A model generated the notes under the pieces. It saw nothing but the letters and a program-made list of their open reading frames with translations, was not told where the DNA came from and did no database searches. From the NCBI GenBank assembly GCA_016213845.1, contig JACQZN010000031.1, forward strand, positions 186,001-250,000: 64,000 nucleotides of DNA, written 5' to 3'. Origin of the DNA: Candidatus Wallbacteria bacterium. Lineage in GTDB: Bacteria; Muiribacteriota; UBA6191; JACPRK01. The position numbers and the translations under genes are program-made. Positions 9,234 to 17,374 of the stretch are shown here, in pieces (positions within the stretch are counted from its first letter, which is position 1; every line of letters begins with the position of its first letter).

Positions 9234-11432
9234 CTAACTTGCGCGGGGCGTGTCGTCTTCGCTGACGAGCTTGCGGAGCTGGTCCGCCAGGTCGTTGATG
9301 TCTGCGACCGCCTTGCGCGTGTCCTCCGAGCTCTTGAGAACCTGCCCTGCGACGCGGCTCACGTCGGAGATCGACTGCGCCATGTTGTCGGTGGCGGTGG
9401 TCTGCTGGCCCGTCGAGAGGCTGATCTCGTTGGCCGCTCGCGCTGTCTTCTTGACCAGCGTGACGATGTTCTCCAGCGACTTGCCCACCTGTTCGACCAT
9501 CTCGAAGCCCGCATCGACCGACTTGCTGCCTTCCTCGGTCAGCAGGATCGTCTTGTTGGTGGAGTTCTGGATCATGTCGATGAGCTGCTTGATCTGCTTG
9601 GTTGCGTCGACCGTGCGGTCTGCCAGCCGCTTGACCTCGACGGCCACGACGGCGAACCGCTTGCCCTCCTCGCCGGCGCCAGCGGCTTCGATCGCCGCGT
9701 TGAGCGACAGCAGGTTGGTCTGCTTGCTGATCTCGTCGATGATGTTGATCACCTCGCCGATCTTCTGCGAGTTCTTACCCAGCACCAGCATGCTCTCGGC
9801 GATCGACTGGACGTGATCCTTCAAGGCGCGCATGCCCTGGATGGCGGTAGTGGTGTCGTCGGTGCCCTTGCCGCAGGCGCGCGTGGCCTCGTTGGCGATG
9901 TCCTTGACGCTGGCCGCGTTGTCGGCGATCTGGCGGGCCGTGGCCGCGATCTCCTCCGAGGTCGTGGTGACCTCGTTGACGCTGGCGGCCTGCTCGGTGG
10001 CGCCGCTGACCTGCCGCTGGACAATGCTCGAGATTTCGCCCGTCGAGTTGGAGAGCCGCGCGATCGAATCGGTGATCTGGCGGATAAGGGATTCGGCCTT
10101 CTGGATCTTGTCGTTGATCGTGGCCGCCATCACGTTGAACGCGGCCGCCAGGGCCCCGAACTCGTCGCCGCTGTCGATCTGCGCCCGCCGGCCGTAGTCG
10201 CCGGCCGTGATCGCGCGCGACACGTCGATCAGGTACTGGATGGGCCCGGTGATCCGGATGCTCAGCGTGTATCCGACGACCAGAGTGAGCACCAGGATGA
10301 TGAGCCCGATCTGCATGATGACGCTGCGCGTCTTGGCGCGCGCGACCTCGCCGGCTGCGTCGATCTGGTTCAAAATCTTACTCGAAAGGTCCGCCGACAC
10401 CCCGGACAGCATGCAGCCGAGCAGACGGTCCCGATGATCCTTGAGCGGTGCGCTCTTGAGGAACGCCGCGCCCAGGCCGGTCTCGAACTCCCCCAGCTTG
10501 TTCGGGTCCTGCTGCAGCTGGCTCCAGAAATCCTTGTCGAGGGAGACCCCCGCCGCAGACTTCCCGTCCCGGCCTGGTTCGGAGCTCAGCACGCGCGTGC
10601 CCTGCACCGTCAATGCGACGAACCCGCCGCCGGCGACCGCCTCCTGGAGCTTGGCAAGCAGCCGGGAATTGCGGTTCACCAAGAGCCCGGCGAAGGCCAC
10701 GGCGGCGGTGCGGCCGTCGCCTCCTGGAATCGCGCACGCTGCCAGAAGCGTCAGCCCGCGGCCCTCGTCCCCGGTGCGCGCGACGTCCGCGAGACTGTCG
10801 CCGGCCGCGGCCGCGCCCGGAACGGACGTGGCGTCCGTGACCAGCTCTTCGCGCAGCACGGTCGCCGGCAGCACTTCCACCGAAGTCACGAGGCCGCCCT
10901 TGGCCGCCTTTTCGAAGAGGCTCTTGAGGTCTGCCGCACCCTCTCCGCCGTCCTTGGCCAGGAGCTCGTCCCCGGTTCTTCCCGGGTTCGTGGCACGGTA
11001 GAGCGTGCGCCCCGAGGCGTCGACGATGGTCAGGAAGGACGCGCCCATCTTCTTCAACGCGTCACCGAGCACCGACTCGGAGCCGGTGGCGCCCGGGGAC
11101 CTCTCCAGCGTGGCGCTGGTCCTGCCGGGCGTGGGGCCGACCGCATCGCCGCCCGACACGAGCGCCTTCAGCGGCGGTTCCTGGATGGCGGCCTCGAGCC
11201 GAGCCCCGAGCAGCGAGAGCTGATCCTCCAGGGCTTGCTTGAGGAAGCCGCTCTGCAGCGAGGCGCGGCCCTTCAGCATCTCGTCGAGCTGCAGGCGCAA
11301 CTCCATGCCCATCTCCGACGTGTTCTTGTTCAGAATCAGGAAGCACGCCACCGCCAAGATGAGGATCATCAGCGGAATGAGGGAGAAGGCGTACGTGAGC
11401 TTCGCCTTGAGGCTTATCTGGCGTGTATTCAT
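9234..11432 (-). CDS. Methyl-accepting chemotaxis protein
   Basis: A ~732-residue transmembrane chemoreceptor. TM1 lies at ~12-35, followed by a large (~330-residue) periplasmic sensor containing predicted strand/helix segments (FLTIVDASGRTLYRA) typical of a double-Cache-like domain, though I cannot assign it firmly. TM2 is SVIMQIGLIILVLTLVVGY, then a HAMP domain, then the signalling domain with hairpin tip EAAGAGEEGKRFAVVAVEV. The tip normally reads EAARAGExGRGFAVVA, so it is slightly divergent. I chose the ATG at 11432 because a good promoter lies 40 bases upstream and the longer TTG reading would start before the predicted RNA start. No che genes are in the window. Confidence 0.93.
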   Translation of the reverse strand: MNTRQISLKAKLTYAFSLIPLMILILAVACFLILNKNTSEMGMELRLQLDEMLKGRASLQSGFLKQALEDQLSLLGARLEAAIQEPPLKALVSGGDAVGPTPGRTSATLERSPGATGSESVLGDALKKMGASFLTIVDASGRTLYRATNPGRTGDELLAKDGGEGAADLKSLFEKAAKGGLVTSVEVLPATVLREELVTDATSVPGAAAAGDSLADVARTGDEGRGLTLLAACAIPGGDGRTAAVAFAGLLVNRNSRLLAKLQEAVAGGGFVALTVQGTRVLSSEPGRDGKSAAGVSLDKDFWSQLQQDPNKLGEFETGLGAAFLKSAPLKDHRDRLLGCMLSGVSADLSSKILNQIDAAGEVARAKTRSVIMQIGLIILVLTLVVGYTLSIRITGPIQYLIDVSRAITAGDYGRRAQIDSGDEFGALAAAFNVMAATINDKIQKAESLIRQITDSIARLSNSTGEISSIVQRQVSGATEQAASVNEVTTTSEEIAATARQIADNAASVKDIANEATRACGKGTDDTTTAIQGMRALKDHVQSIAESMLVLGKNSQKIGEVINIIDEISKQTNLLSLNAAIEAAGAGEEGKRFAVVAVEVKRLADRTVDATKQIKQLIDMIQNSTNKTILLTEEGSKSVDAGFEMVEQVGKSLENIVTLVKKTARAANEISLSTGQQTTATDNMAQSISDVSRVAGQVLKSSEDTRKAVADINDLADQLRKLVSEDDTPRAS

Positions 11433-11471
11433 CTCTCGAGTGTGATTGGTCGAGGCGTCCGGTTCGTCCAA

Positions 11472-11500
11472 ACACTACCAAAGGGCCCCGGAGGTGTCAA
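11472..11500 (-). promoter_or_regulatory. Sigma-70-type promoter of the chemoreceptor gene
   Basis: On the minus strand TTGACA, a 17-base spacer, then TAGTGT. The predicted RNA start is near 11465, giving a leader of about 30 bases before the ATG at 11432. The spacer is GC-rich and contains CCGGGGCCC. Confidence 0.65.
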
Positions 11501-11672
11501 CGCATGACCGGTTGCCCGCCGCCCCCGCAAAACCCCGCTCCCATGGCGGCCGGATGGCGTGCGGCCAAACGGGCCGGGCGACCACGATCGGATCGGAATC
11601 GAGTATGATGGCGCCGGTTCGGCCGGGCCGGACCAAGAGGGCTTCCGCCCAGCCGGGCGGGAGGGAGCACGG

Positions 11673-12914
11673 ATGAAACCTGACGGCACTGGAGCACCCG
11701 GGCGCGGCGCCCGAAGCGAGGCGCCTCGCGGCCCGCTGGTCGGCATTCGCGTCCTCGATCTGACGCGGGCGCTGGCCGGGCCTTACTGCACGATGATGCT
11801 TGCGGACATGGGCGCCGAGGTCATCAAGGTCGAGACGCCCGGCAAGGGCGACGACACGCGTGGTTGGGGGCCGCCCTTCGAGGGCGGAGAGGCCAGCTAC
11901 TACCTCTCGTGCAATCGCAACAAGAAGAGCATCACGCTCAATCTCAAGAGCGCCCGCGGGCGGGAGATACTGCTGGAGCTGGCCCGGCGATCCGACGTGA
12001 TGGTGGAAAACTCGCGGCCGGGCGCGATGGAGGCGTTGGGTCTAGGATACTCCGACGTCTGCAAGATCGCGCCGGGCATCGTCTACTGCACCATTACCGG
12101 CTTCGGCGCCTCGGGGCCCGATCGCGACCGGCCCGGTTACGATCTGATTGCCCAAGGGATGGGCGGCTTCATGGGCTTCACGGGCGAAAAAGGGGGCGGG
12201 CCGCTCAAGGTCGGCGTTGCCGTCGGGGACATCAACGCCGGGATGTTCAGCGCTTTCGGCATCCTTGCGGCGCTCTTCCATCGGGCGAGGACCGGCCAGG
12301 GGCAGCGGGTCGACACTTCTTTGCTGGAGGGCCAGGTCGCGCAGCTCACCTACCAGGCCGGCCGCTACTTCGCCACCGGAGAGTCGCCGACGCCGCTCGG
12401 CAACGACCATCCCACCATCGTCCCGTACGCCAGCTACCGCGCCAGGGACGGCGCCATCAACATCGCGGTCGGCAGCGAAGCGCTCTGGAAGGCCTTCTGC
12501 CACGCGCTCGGCCGTGGGGACCTGCAAGCAGATCCCCGGTTCGCCACCAACCGCGACCGCGTGGCGCACCGCGAGGAGCTGACGCGGCTCCTGGAGGAGA
12601 TGTTCGCCGGCATGGACGTCGCCGCGATCCGGGGTGCGCTGGATAAAGCCGGGGTGCCTAACGGGCCGATCCTGCCCCTGGCGCAGGTGCTGACTCACCC
12701 GCAGGTGCTGGCCCGCGACATGGTCGTGGAGCTCGAGCACCAGAAGGCCGGGGCGATCCGGGTGACTGGTCTGCCCGTGAAGCTCTCCGAGACGCCGGGC
12801 GGGATCCATAGCGCGCCGCCGCTGCTCGGAGAGCACACGCAGCAGGTGCTGCGCGAGCTGCTGGAGCTAGATTCGGACCGACTTGCCGAATTGAGTCGGG
12901 AAGGGGTGGTGTGA
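11673..12914 (+). CDS. Family III (CaiB/BaiF) CoA-transferase
   Basis: A 413-residue protein covering the full family length. Conserved blocks: VLDLTRALAGPYCTMMLADMGAEVIKVE near the N-terminus, NRNKKSITLNLKS, and GYDLIAQGMGGFMG, whose Asp is the expected catalytic nucleophile that forms the aspartyl-CoA thioester. Toward the end, GVPNGPILPLAQVLTHPQV is the second family signature. Members move CoA between carboxylic acids (formyl, succinyl, carnitine and others), and the substrate cannot be read from sequence. The start is the ATG after GGGAGGGAGC. The gene is followed at once by a small membrane protein with which it is likely co-transcribed. Confidence 0.92.
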   Translation: MKPDGTGAPGRGARSEAPRGPLVGIRVLDLTRALAGPYCTMMLADMGAEVIKVETPGKGDDTRGWGPPFEGGEASYYLSCNRNKKSITLNLKSARGREILLELARRSDVMVENSRPGAMEALGLGYSDVCKIAPGIVYCTITGFGASGPDRDRPGYDLIAQGMGGFMGFTGEKGGGPLKVGVAVGDINAGMFSAFGILAALFHRARTGQGQRVDTSLLEGQVAQLTYQAGRYFATGESPTPLGNDHPTIVPYASYRARDGAINIAVGSEALWKAFCHALGRGDLQADPRFATNRDRVAHREELTRLLEEMFAGMDVAAIRGALDKAGVPNGPILPLAQVLTHPQVLARDMVVELEHQKAGAIRVTGLPVKLSETPGGIHSAPPLLGEHTQQVLRELLELDSDRLAELSREGVV

Positions 12915-12915
12915 G

Positions 12916-13410
12916 GTGACCGATCCCAGGGAAGCCCTCCGCAAGCTGCGAGCGCGCAAGGAGTCCCAGCACGTCGTCGAGGAGCGCGCGAAGAACCCGC
13001 TCCTGCAGATTCTCAAGGCGATCCTGGCCTTCCTCGGCCCCATCATGGCCGTCTACTGGGGCAACTACTACCTGGCCAGGAACTCCGCCGATCAGTTCGG
13101 CCGGGAAGTCTTTGCGGCCGTCAACGAGGGGCGGATCGTGGACATCTACAAGCACCTGACCGACGAGGGTTTCCAGGCCAACGAGACGCTCGACCAGTTC
13201 GTGAACCGCGCGCGCAGTTCCGAGTCGACCCTGGGGAAGATGCGGTCGATGAATCGCTCGCTCTTCGAGGTCCCGCTGATCGGGGGAGTGGCGCTGCTGG
13301 AGTACGACGCGACCTTCGAAAAGGGGTCGGCCACCATCAAGTACGTGCTCTCCCGGCAAGGGATCAGTGGCTGGCGAGTCGCCGCGATGGTCGTCAACAC
13401 TCGGCGTTGA
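12916..13410 (+). CDS. Small membrane-anchored protein of unknown function
   Basis: A 164-residue protein starting at a GTG one base after the CoA-transferase stop (TGAGGTG). A charged N-terminal 30 residues precede one hydrophobic segment (LLQILKAILAFLGPIMAVYWG). The C-terminal ~110 residues have the alternating pattern of a small alpha+beta (cystatin or NTF2-like) domain, including DEGFQANETLDQFVNRA and a late AAMVVNTRR. I do not recognise a named family. Cystatin-like domains behind a single anchor are common in Gram-negative envelope proteins, so a periplasmic location is a guess. The stop codon forms part of the -35 of the next promoter. Confidence 0.6.
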   Translation: MTDPREALRKLRARKESQHVVEERAKNPLLQILKAILAFLGPIMAVYWGNYYLARNSADQFGREVFAAVNEGRIVDIYKHLTDEGFQANETLDQFVNRARSSESTLGKMRSMNRSLFEVPLIGGVALLEYDATFEKGSATIKYVLSRQGISGWRVAAMVVNTRR

Positions 13411-13435
13411 CCGGCCCTTCGGGCCGCGATATGCT
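13407..13435 (+). promoter_or_regulatory. Sigma-70-type promoter with a hairpin in its spacer
   Basis: TTGACC, exactly 17 bases, then TATGCT. The TGA in the -35 is the stop codon of the upstream gene. The spacer contains GGCCC TTC GGGCC, a 5-bp inverted repeat that could bind a regulator or weakly end the upstream transcript. It drives the amidohydrolase gene at 13513, with a leader of about 70 bases. Confidence 0.6.
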
Positions 13436-13512
13436 GGGGCGATCCGTGACGCGCCGGGCCATTCGCTCGGGCACTGCGAGCGCCCGGCAAGGGCGAAGGA
13501 GGCTTCCGTTCC

Positions 13513-14358
13513 ATGGCGAGAATCGTAAGGGCAGCGCTCATTCAGGCGGCCACCGAGTACACCAAGGAAAAGTGCGTCAAGAAGCACGTCAAGATGATCG
13601 CTGAGGCGGCCAAGAAGGGCGCCAAGATGGTCTGTCTCCAGGAGGTCTTCAACAGCCCCTACTTCTGCGCAGAGCAGGATTCCAAGTGGTACGACTGGGC
13701 GGAGACCATCCCCGGTCCCACCACCGAGGAGATGCAGGGCCTGGCCAAGAAGTACGGCATGGTCATCGTCGTGCCCATCTACGAGAAGGTCCATGACGGC
13801 GTCTACTACAACACCGCAAGTGTCATCGACGCCGACGGCAAGCTGCTCGGGATCTACCGCAAGAACCACATCCCGCAGGTAAAGGGGTTCTGGGAGAAGT
13901 TCTACTTCAAGCCCGGCAACCTGGGTTACCCGGTGTTCGAAACCGCCTACGGCCGCGTCGGCGTCTACATCTGCTATGACCGCCATTTCCCTGACGGCGC
14001 CCGGATCCTCGGCCTGCACGGCGCGGAGATCGTCTTCAACCCCAGCGCCACCATCGAGGGCCTCTCGCGCTACCTCTGGCAGCTCGAGCAGCCAGCGCAC
14101 GCCGTGGCGAACGGCTACTTCGTCGGTGCCATCAACCGCGTCGGTGTCGAGAAGCCCTGGAAGACCGGCAAGTTCTACGGCTCCAGCTATTTCTGCGATC
14201 CCCGCGGCCAGATCATCGCTCAGGGCAGCGACAGCAAGGACGAGGTCGTGGTCGCAGACATCAACTTCGACATGATCAAGGAAGTACGCGACCTCTGGCA
14301 GTTCTTCCGAGACCGCCGGCCCGACACGTACGGACCGCTGGTCCAGCAGCTTCCCTGA
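13513..14358 (+). CDS. Nitrilase-superfamily carbon-nitrogen hydrolase, beta-ureidopropionase / N-carbamoyl amidase type
   Basis: A 281-residue cytoplasmic enzyme with the Glu-Lys-Cys triad visible: Glu in CLQEVFNSPYFC (~45), Lys in YRKNHIP (~118) and Cys in YICYDRHFP (~155). Overall similarity is to N-carbamoyl-beta-alanine amidohydrolase and N-carbamoylputrescine amidase, which release ammonia and CO2 from N-carbamoyl amines. A PreA-like dihydropyrimidine dehydrogenase subunit and an aldehyde dehydrogenase lie just downstream, which favours reductive pyrimidine breakdown over polyamine synthesis. The dihydropyrimidinase step is not in the window. A strong hairpin follows the stop. Confidence 0.9.
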   Translation: MARIVRAALIQAATEYTKEKCVKKHVKMIAEAAKKGAKMVCLQEVFNSPYFCAEQDSKWYDWAETIPGPTTEEMQGLAKKYGMVIVVPIYEKVHDGVYYNTASVIDADGKLLGIYRKNHIPQVKGFWEKFYFKPGNLGYPVFETAYGRVGVYICYDRHFPDGARILGLHGAEIVFNPSATIEGLSRYLWQLEQPAHAVANGYFVGAINRVGVEKPWKTGKFYGSSYFCDPRGQIIAQGSDSKDEVVVADINFDMIKEVRDLWQFFRDRRPDTYGPLVQQLP

Positions 14359-14380
14359 TCCCGGACGGCGAACGTCTCCG

Positions 14381-14411
14381 GCGCTCCCCCGCTTCCGGTG
14401 CGGGGGGGCGC
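14381..14411 (+). terminator. GC-rich hairpin between the amidohydrolase and aldehyde dehydrogenase genes
   Basis: A 12-base arm GCGCTCCCCCGC, a 7-base loop and GCGGGGGGGCGC, with one wobble pair. No T-run follows, so it may act as a pause, an RNA-stability element or a partial terminator rather than a strong stop. The ribosome site of the next gene begins 13 bases later. Confidence 0.5.
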
Positions 14412-14436
14412 TCCGACTCTCAGCAGGAGGTCACTC

Positions 14437-15915
14437 GTGGCCGAGGTCTACAAGAACTACATCGACGGCGAGTGGATCGAATCGTCCAGCCGCGAGCGCT
14501 ACAGCGTCGTCAACCCCGCCAACACTTCCGACGTCGTCGGAGAGTTCCAGCGCTCCACGCCCGATGACGCCCGGCGGGCCATCCAGGCCGCCCAGGCTGC
14601 CTTCAAGCCATGGTCGGCCGTGCCCGGGCCGGCGCGCGGGCGAATCCTGCTGCGAGCCTGTCAGCTCATCGCCGAACGCAAGGAGGATCTGGCCCGAACG
14701 CTCTGCCGCGAGGAGGGAAAGATCTACAAGGAGGCCCTGGGTGAAATCCTCAAGGGCCTGGCCCTGATGGAGTTCTACGCGGGGGAGGGGTTTCGCCTGG
14801 AAGGCAAGACGCTCCCCTCGGAGTCGCCGAACACCTTCGTCTACACGGTGCGCCAGCCGCTCGGCGTCGTCAGCCTCATCTGCCCTTGGAACTTCCCGTG
14901 GGCCATCCCGGTCTGGAAGGCCGCACCTGCGCTGGTCGCCGGCAACACCGTCGTCCTGAAACCCTCGGACTTCACGCCGCTCACGGCCGTCAAGCTGGCG
15001 CAGATCTTCCACGACGCAGGTCTGCCGAAAGGCGCGTTCAACTTCCTGACGGGGCCGGGCTCCGTAGGCGAGGAGATGGTCCGAAACCCGGCCGTGAAGG
15101 CCGTCAGCTTCACCGGCTCCAATGCCGTGGGTGAGGCGATCAACCGCATGGCAGCCGAGCGCAACATCAAGGTCTGTTGCGAGATGGGGGGCAAGAACGC
15201 CGCCGTGGTGCTCGACGACGCGAACCTCGACCTGGCCGTGGCCGGCGTGTTCATGGGCGCCTTCGGCTCCACAGGCCAGCGGTGCACGGCCACCAGCCGG
15301 CTCATCCTGACGCGCGGCGTCAAGGAAGCGTTCGTTTCGCGACTGCTCGAGAAGGTCCGCGGAATCCAGATCGGCGACGGCATGGACTCCTCCACCACGA
15401 TGGGGCCGATCGTCAACGAGGCCCAGATGAAGCGAGTCCTGGCCTACATGGAAAAGGGCAAGCACGAGGGTGCCCGGTTGCTCGTCGGCGGAGAGCGCGC
15501 CCGCGGGCCCAAGCTCGACTCCGGCTGGTTCGTTCAACCGACCCTCTTCGACGACGTGACGCCCCAGATGTCGATCTGGCGGGAGGAGATCTTCGGCCCC
15601 GTGCTCTCGATCGCCACCGCTACGGGGTTCGAGGACGCGCTGCGCCTCGCCAATGACAGCGCCTTCGGCTTGACCAGCGCCATCTACACCGAAAACGTCA
15701 GCGATGCGATGAAGTTCGTAGACGGCATCGAGTGCGGCATGACGCACGTCAACAACCCCACGATCGGCGGCGAAGCCCAGCTCCCCTTCGGCGGCATCAA
15801 GGCCACCGGTATCGGCGACCGCGAGATGGCCCAGGAAGGTCTGAACTTCTTCACCGAGCTCAAGACCGTCTTCATCGACTTTACCGGCAAGCCAAGACAG
15901 GGCAACACGTACTAG
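14437..15915 (+). CDS. NAD(P)-dependent aldehyde dehydrogenase
   Basis: A 492-residue member of the ALDH superfamily. The start is a GTG preceded by a perfect AGGAGG. Motifs: PWNFPWAIPVWK (~150), the coenzyme fold FTGSNAVGEAIN (~228), general base Glu in CEMGGKNAAVV (~250), and nucleophile Cys in STGQRCTATSR (~286). It resembles semialdehyde dehydrogenases such as alpha-ketoglutaric or succinic semialdehyde dehydrogenase, so malonate semialdehyde from beta-alanine is plausible given the neighbouring amidohydrolase and PreA genes, but substrate choice is inference. Its TAG stop runs straight into a heptad array. Confidence 0.93.
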   Translation: MAEVYKNYIDGEWIESSSRERYSVVNPANTSDVVGEFQRSTPDDARRAIQAAQAAFKPWSAVPGPARGRILLRACQLIAERKEDLARTLCREEGKIYKEALGEILKGLALMEFYAGEGFRLEGKTLPSESPNTFVYTVRQPLGVVSLICPWNFPWAIPVWKAAPALVAGNTVVLKPSDFTPLTAVKLAQIFHDAGLPKGAFNFLTGPGSVGEEMVRNPAVKAVSFTGSNAVGEAINRMAAERNIKVCCEMGGKNAAVVLDDANLDLAVAGVFMGAFGSTGQRCTATSRLILTRGVKEAFVSRLLEKVRGIQIGDGMDSSTTMGPIVNEAQMKRVLAYMEKGKHEGARLLVGGERARGPKLDSGWFVQPTLFDDVTPQMSIWREEIFGPVLSIATATGFEDALRLANDSAFGLTSAIYTENVSDAMKFVDGIECGMTHVNNPTIGGEAQLPFGGIKATGIGDREMAQEGLNFFTELKTVFIDFTGKPRQGNTY

Positions 15916-15995
15916 GCTTGAGGCTTGAGGCTTGAGGAGTGAGGCTTGAGGCTTGAGGAGTGAGGCTTGAGGAGTGAGGCTTGAGGAGTGAGACG
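15913..15995 (+). repeat. Heptanucleotide array of TGAGGCT/TGAGGAG units starting at a stop codon
   Basis: The aldehyde dehydrogenase stop is in TAGGCT, followed by eleven 7-base units from 15919: TGAGGCT or TGAGGAG, ending in TGAGACG. TGA recurs every 7 bases on the coding strand, so all three frames are closed within 21 bases. The complementary strand has no stop codons in the array. Confidence 0.95.
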
Positions 15996-16059
15996 TCTGG
16001 CTAGGAGGCGGGAGCGTGAGGTCTGGGGCCAACGTCTTTCGAAGGCGCTGAGCCTACCC

Positions 16060-16084
16060 CTCTAGCCTCAACTCCTCAAGCCTC
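16060..16084 (-). repeat. Short heptad-family repeat at the 3' end of the preA-like gene
   Basis: On the minus strand the preA-like gene ends AAGGAGGCT then TGA. The TGA is the first codon of TGAGGAG, and a second unit TGAGGCT follows one base later. It is the same repeat family as 15913-15995 but on the opposite strand, so the RNA of either gene could fold the two into a long stem. The convergent pair may thus share a two-way terminator. Confidence 0.7.
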
Positions 16085-17227
16085 CTTCGACCGCCTGGCG
16101 GGAGAAGGCTCGGCGGGTTGCTCGGCGTAGCCTTCGGCGTCGTAGCCGCCGTGGTAATCGGCGGTGTCGGGGCGCTTGATCTGGGAGTGCGGAACGATGG
16201 CGCCGCGCTTGAGGCCCCTGAAATCCTCGAGGCTCTTCCAGCCGCGGTGCGCGTTCTTCTCGAGGAACTCGGTCATGCCGCGAATCAGCGTCTTGATGAC
16301 GTTGGGGCCGATGGCCTGATCGAGCATCGCAGCCGTGCAGACCTGGGTCGTGCCGCATCCGAGCAAGAAGTAGTTGAGCGCGTGGCTGAAGTCGCTGATG
16401 CCGCCGATGCCGCTGAACTCCTTGTCCGGGAACGCCTGCGTCATCTGCGCCATCTTCGCCAGCGACATCGGCAAGATGGCCGGCCCGCCCAGCCCGCCCG
16501 AGCTGACCTGGCCCTCCACGTTCATCTCGAACTCCAGCGTCTCCGGATCGACCACCGGCAGCGAGGGCCAAGTGTTCGACGAGACGATCGCCCGCGCGCC
16601 GCCATCGAAAGCGCCGCGCGCCTCGTACACGATGTTCGTCGTGGCCGGCGTCAGCTTCACCCAGACCGGGATCTTCGCGACCTCCGTGACGCACCGCGCC
16701 ACCTCGTTGCAGAGCCGCTCATTCTTGCCGACGTTGCTGCCCATGTCCTCGCGGTCCATGTGCGGACACGAGAAATTGAGCTCCAGCCCATCGACACCTT
16801 GCTCCTGGCATCCGCGCGCCAGGGTCTGCCAGTGCTGGTACTCGCGGTCGCTGCCCGAGCCGGCCATGATGGAGGCGATCAGGACCTTGTTGGGAAACTC
16901 CTTCTTGATGCGAGCAAGGCGAGGCAGCCACCAGTCGATCGGCTTGTCGCTGATCAGCTCCCAGTTCCAGGAGGAGTGAAGAACCGCGTTGGGCCTCTTC
17001 TGCATCGAGATGCGGGGCTTCTCCACGTCGGTCCTGAAGAACTTGGTCTTCGGTCCCCTCACGTTCACCACGGGGTGAAGGCCGATCGTCTTGGTCACGA
17101 CGCCGCCCCAACCGGCCTCGAAGGCGCGCAGGATGTTGCTCTCGGACTCGGTCGGCGGCGCCGAGGCCAGCATGAACGGGTTCTCGAATCGGATGCCTGT
17201 GAACGTGACGGAGAGGTTTGCGGACAT
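16076..17227 (-). CDS. preA: Dihydropyrimidine dehydrogenase PreA-like subunit without the ferredoxin domain
   Basis: A 383-residue FMN TIM-barrel protein of the dihydroorotate/dihydropyrimidine dehydrogenase family. Evidence is the N-terminal NPFMLASAPPTES, the active-site segment ELNFSCPHMDREDMG with the conserved Cys, VWVKLTPATTN, and FSGIGGISDFSHALNYFLLG near the flavin phosphate site. E. coli PreA ends with a two-cluster ferredoxin domain, but here the last ~50 residues (HGGYDAEGYAEQPAEPSPARR) have no cysteines. Electrons would have to come from a separate protein, and no PreT is nearby. I chose the ATG at 17227 because AAGGAGG lies 6 bases upstream. The stop codon is embedded in a heptad repeat. 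Confidence 0.85.
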   Translation of the reverse strand: MSANLSVTFTGIRFENPFMLASAPPTESESNILRAFEAGWGGVVTKTIGLHPVVNVRGPKTKFFRTDVEKPRISMQKRPNAVLHSSWNWELISDKPIDWWLPRLARIKKEFPNKVLIASIMAGSGSDREYQHWQTLARGCQEQGVDGLELNFSCPHMDREDMGSNVGKNERLCNEVARCVTEVAKIPVWVKLTPATTNIVYEARGAFDGGARAIVSSNTWPSLPVVDPETLEFEMNVEGQVSSGGLGGPAILPMSLAKMAQMTQAFPDKEFSGIGGISDFSHALNYFLLGCGTTQVCTAAMLDQAIGPNVIKTLIRGMTEFLEKNAHRGWKSLEDFRGLKRGAIVPHSQIKRPDTADYHGGYDAEGYAEQPAEPSPARRSKEA

Positions 17228-17374
17228 GTCTGCCTCCTTGACGGCTGTCGGACAGTGTAACTCGCCGAAGTCGCTCATGCCGCAAGTGACGATTGCGAGG
17301 ACATAAACCCGGGCCGGCCGGCAGGATCGTGTTCGGCTTCAATCACGCGGTCCGCCGGGCCGATATCGGGATCG

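Noticed and set aside
15913..15995. CRISPR-like array
   Set aside because: Units are 7 bases and contiguous with no spacers, so it is a short tandem repeat.
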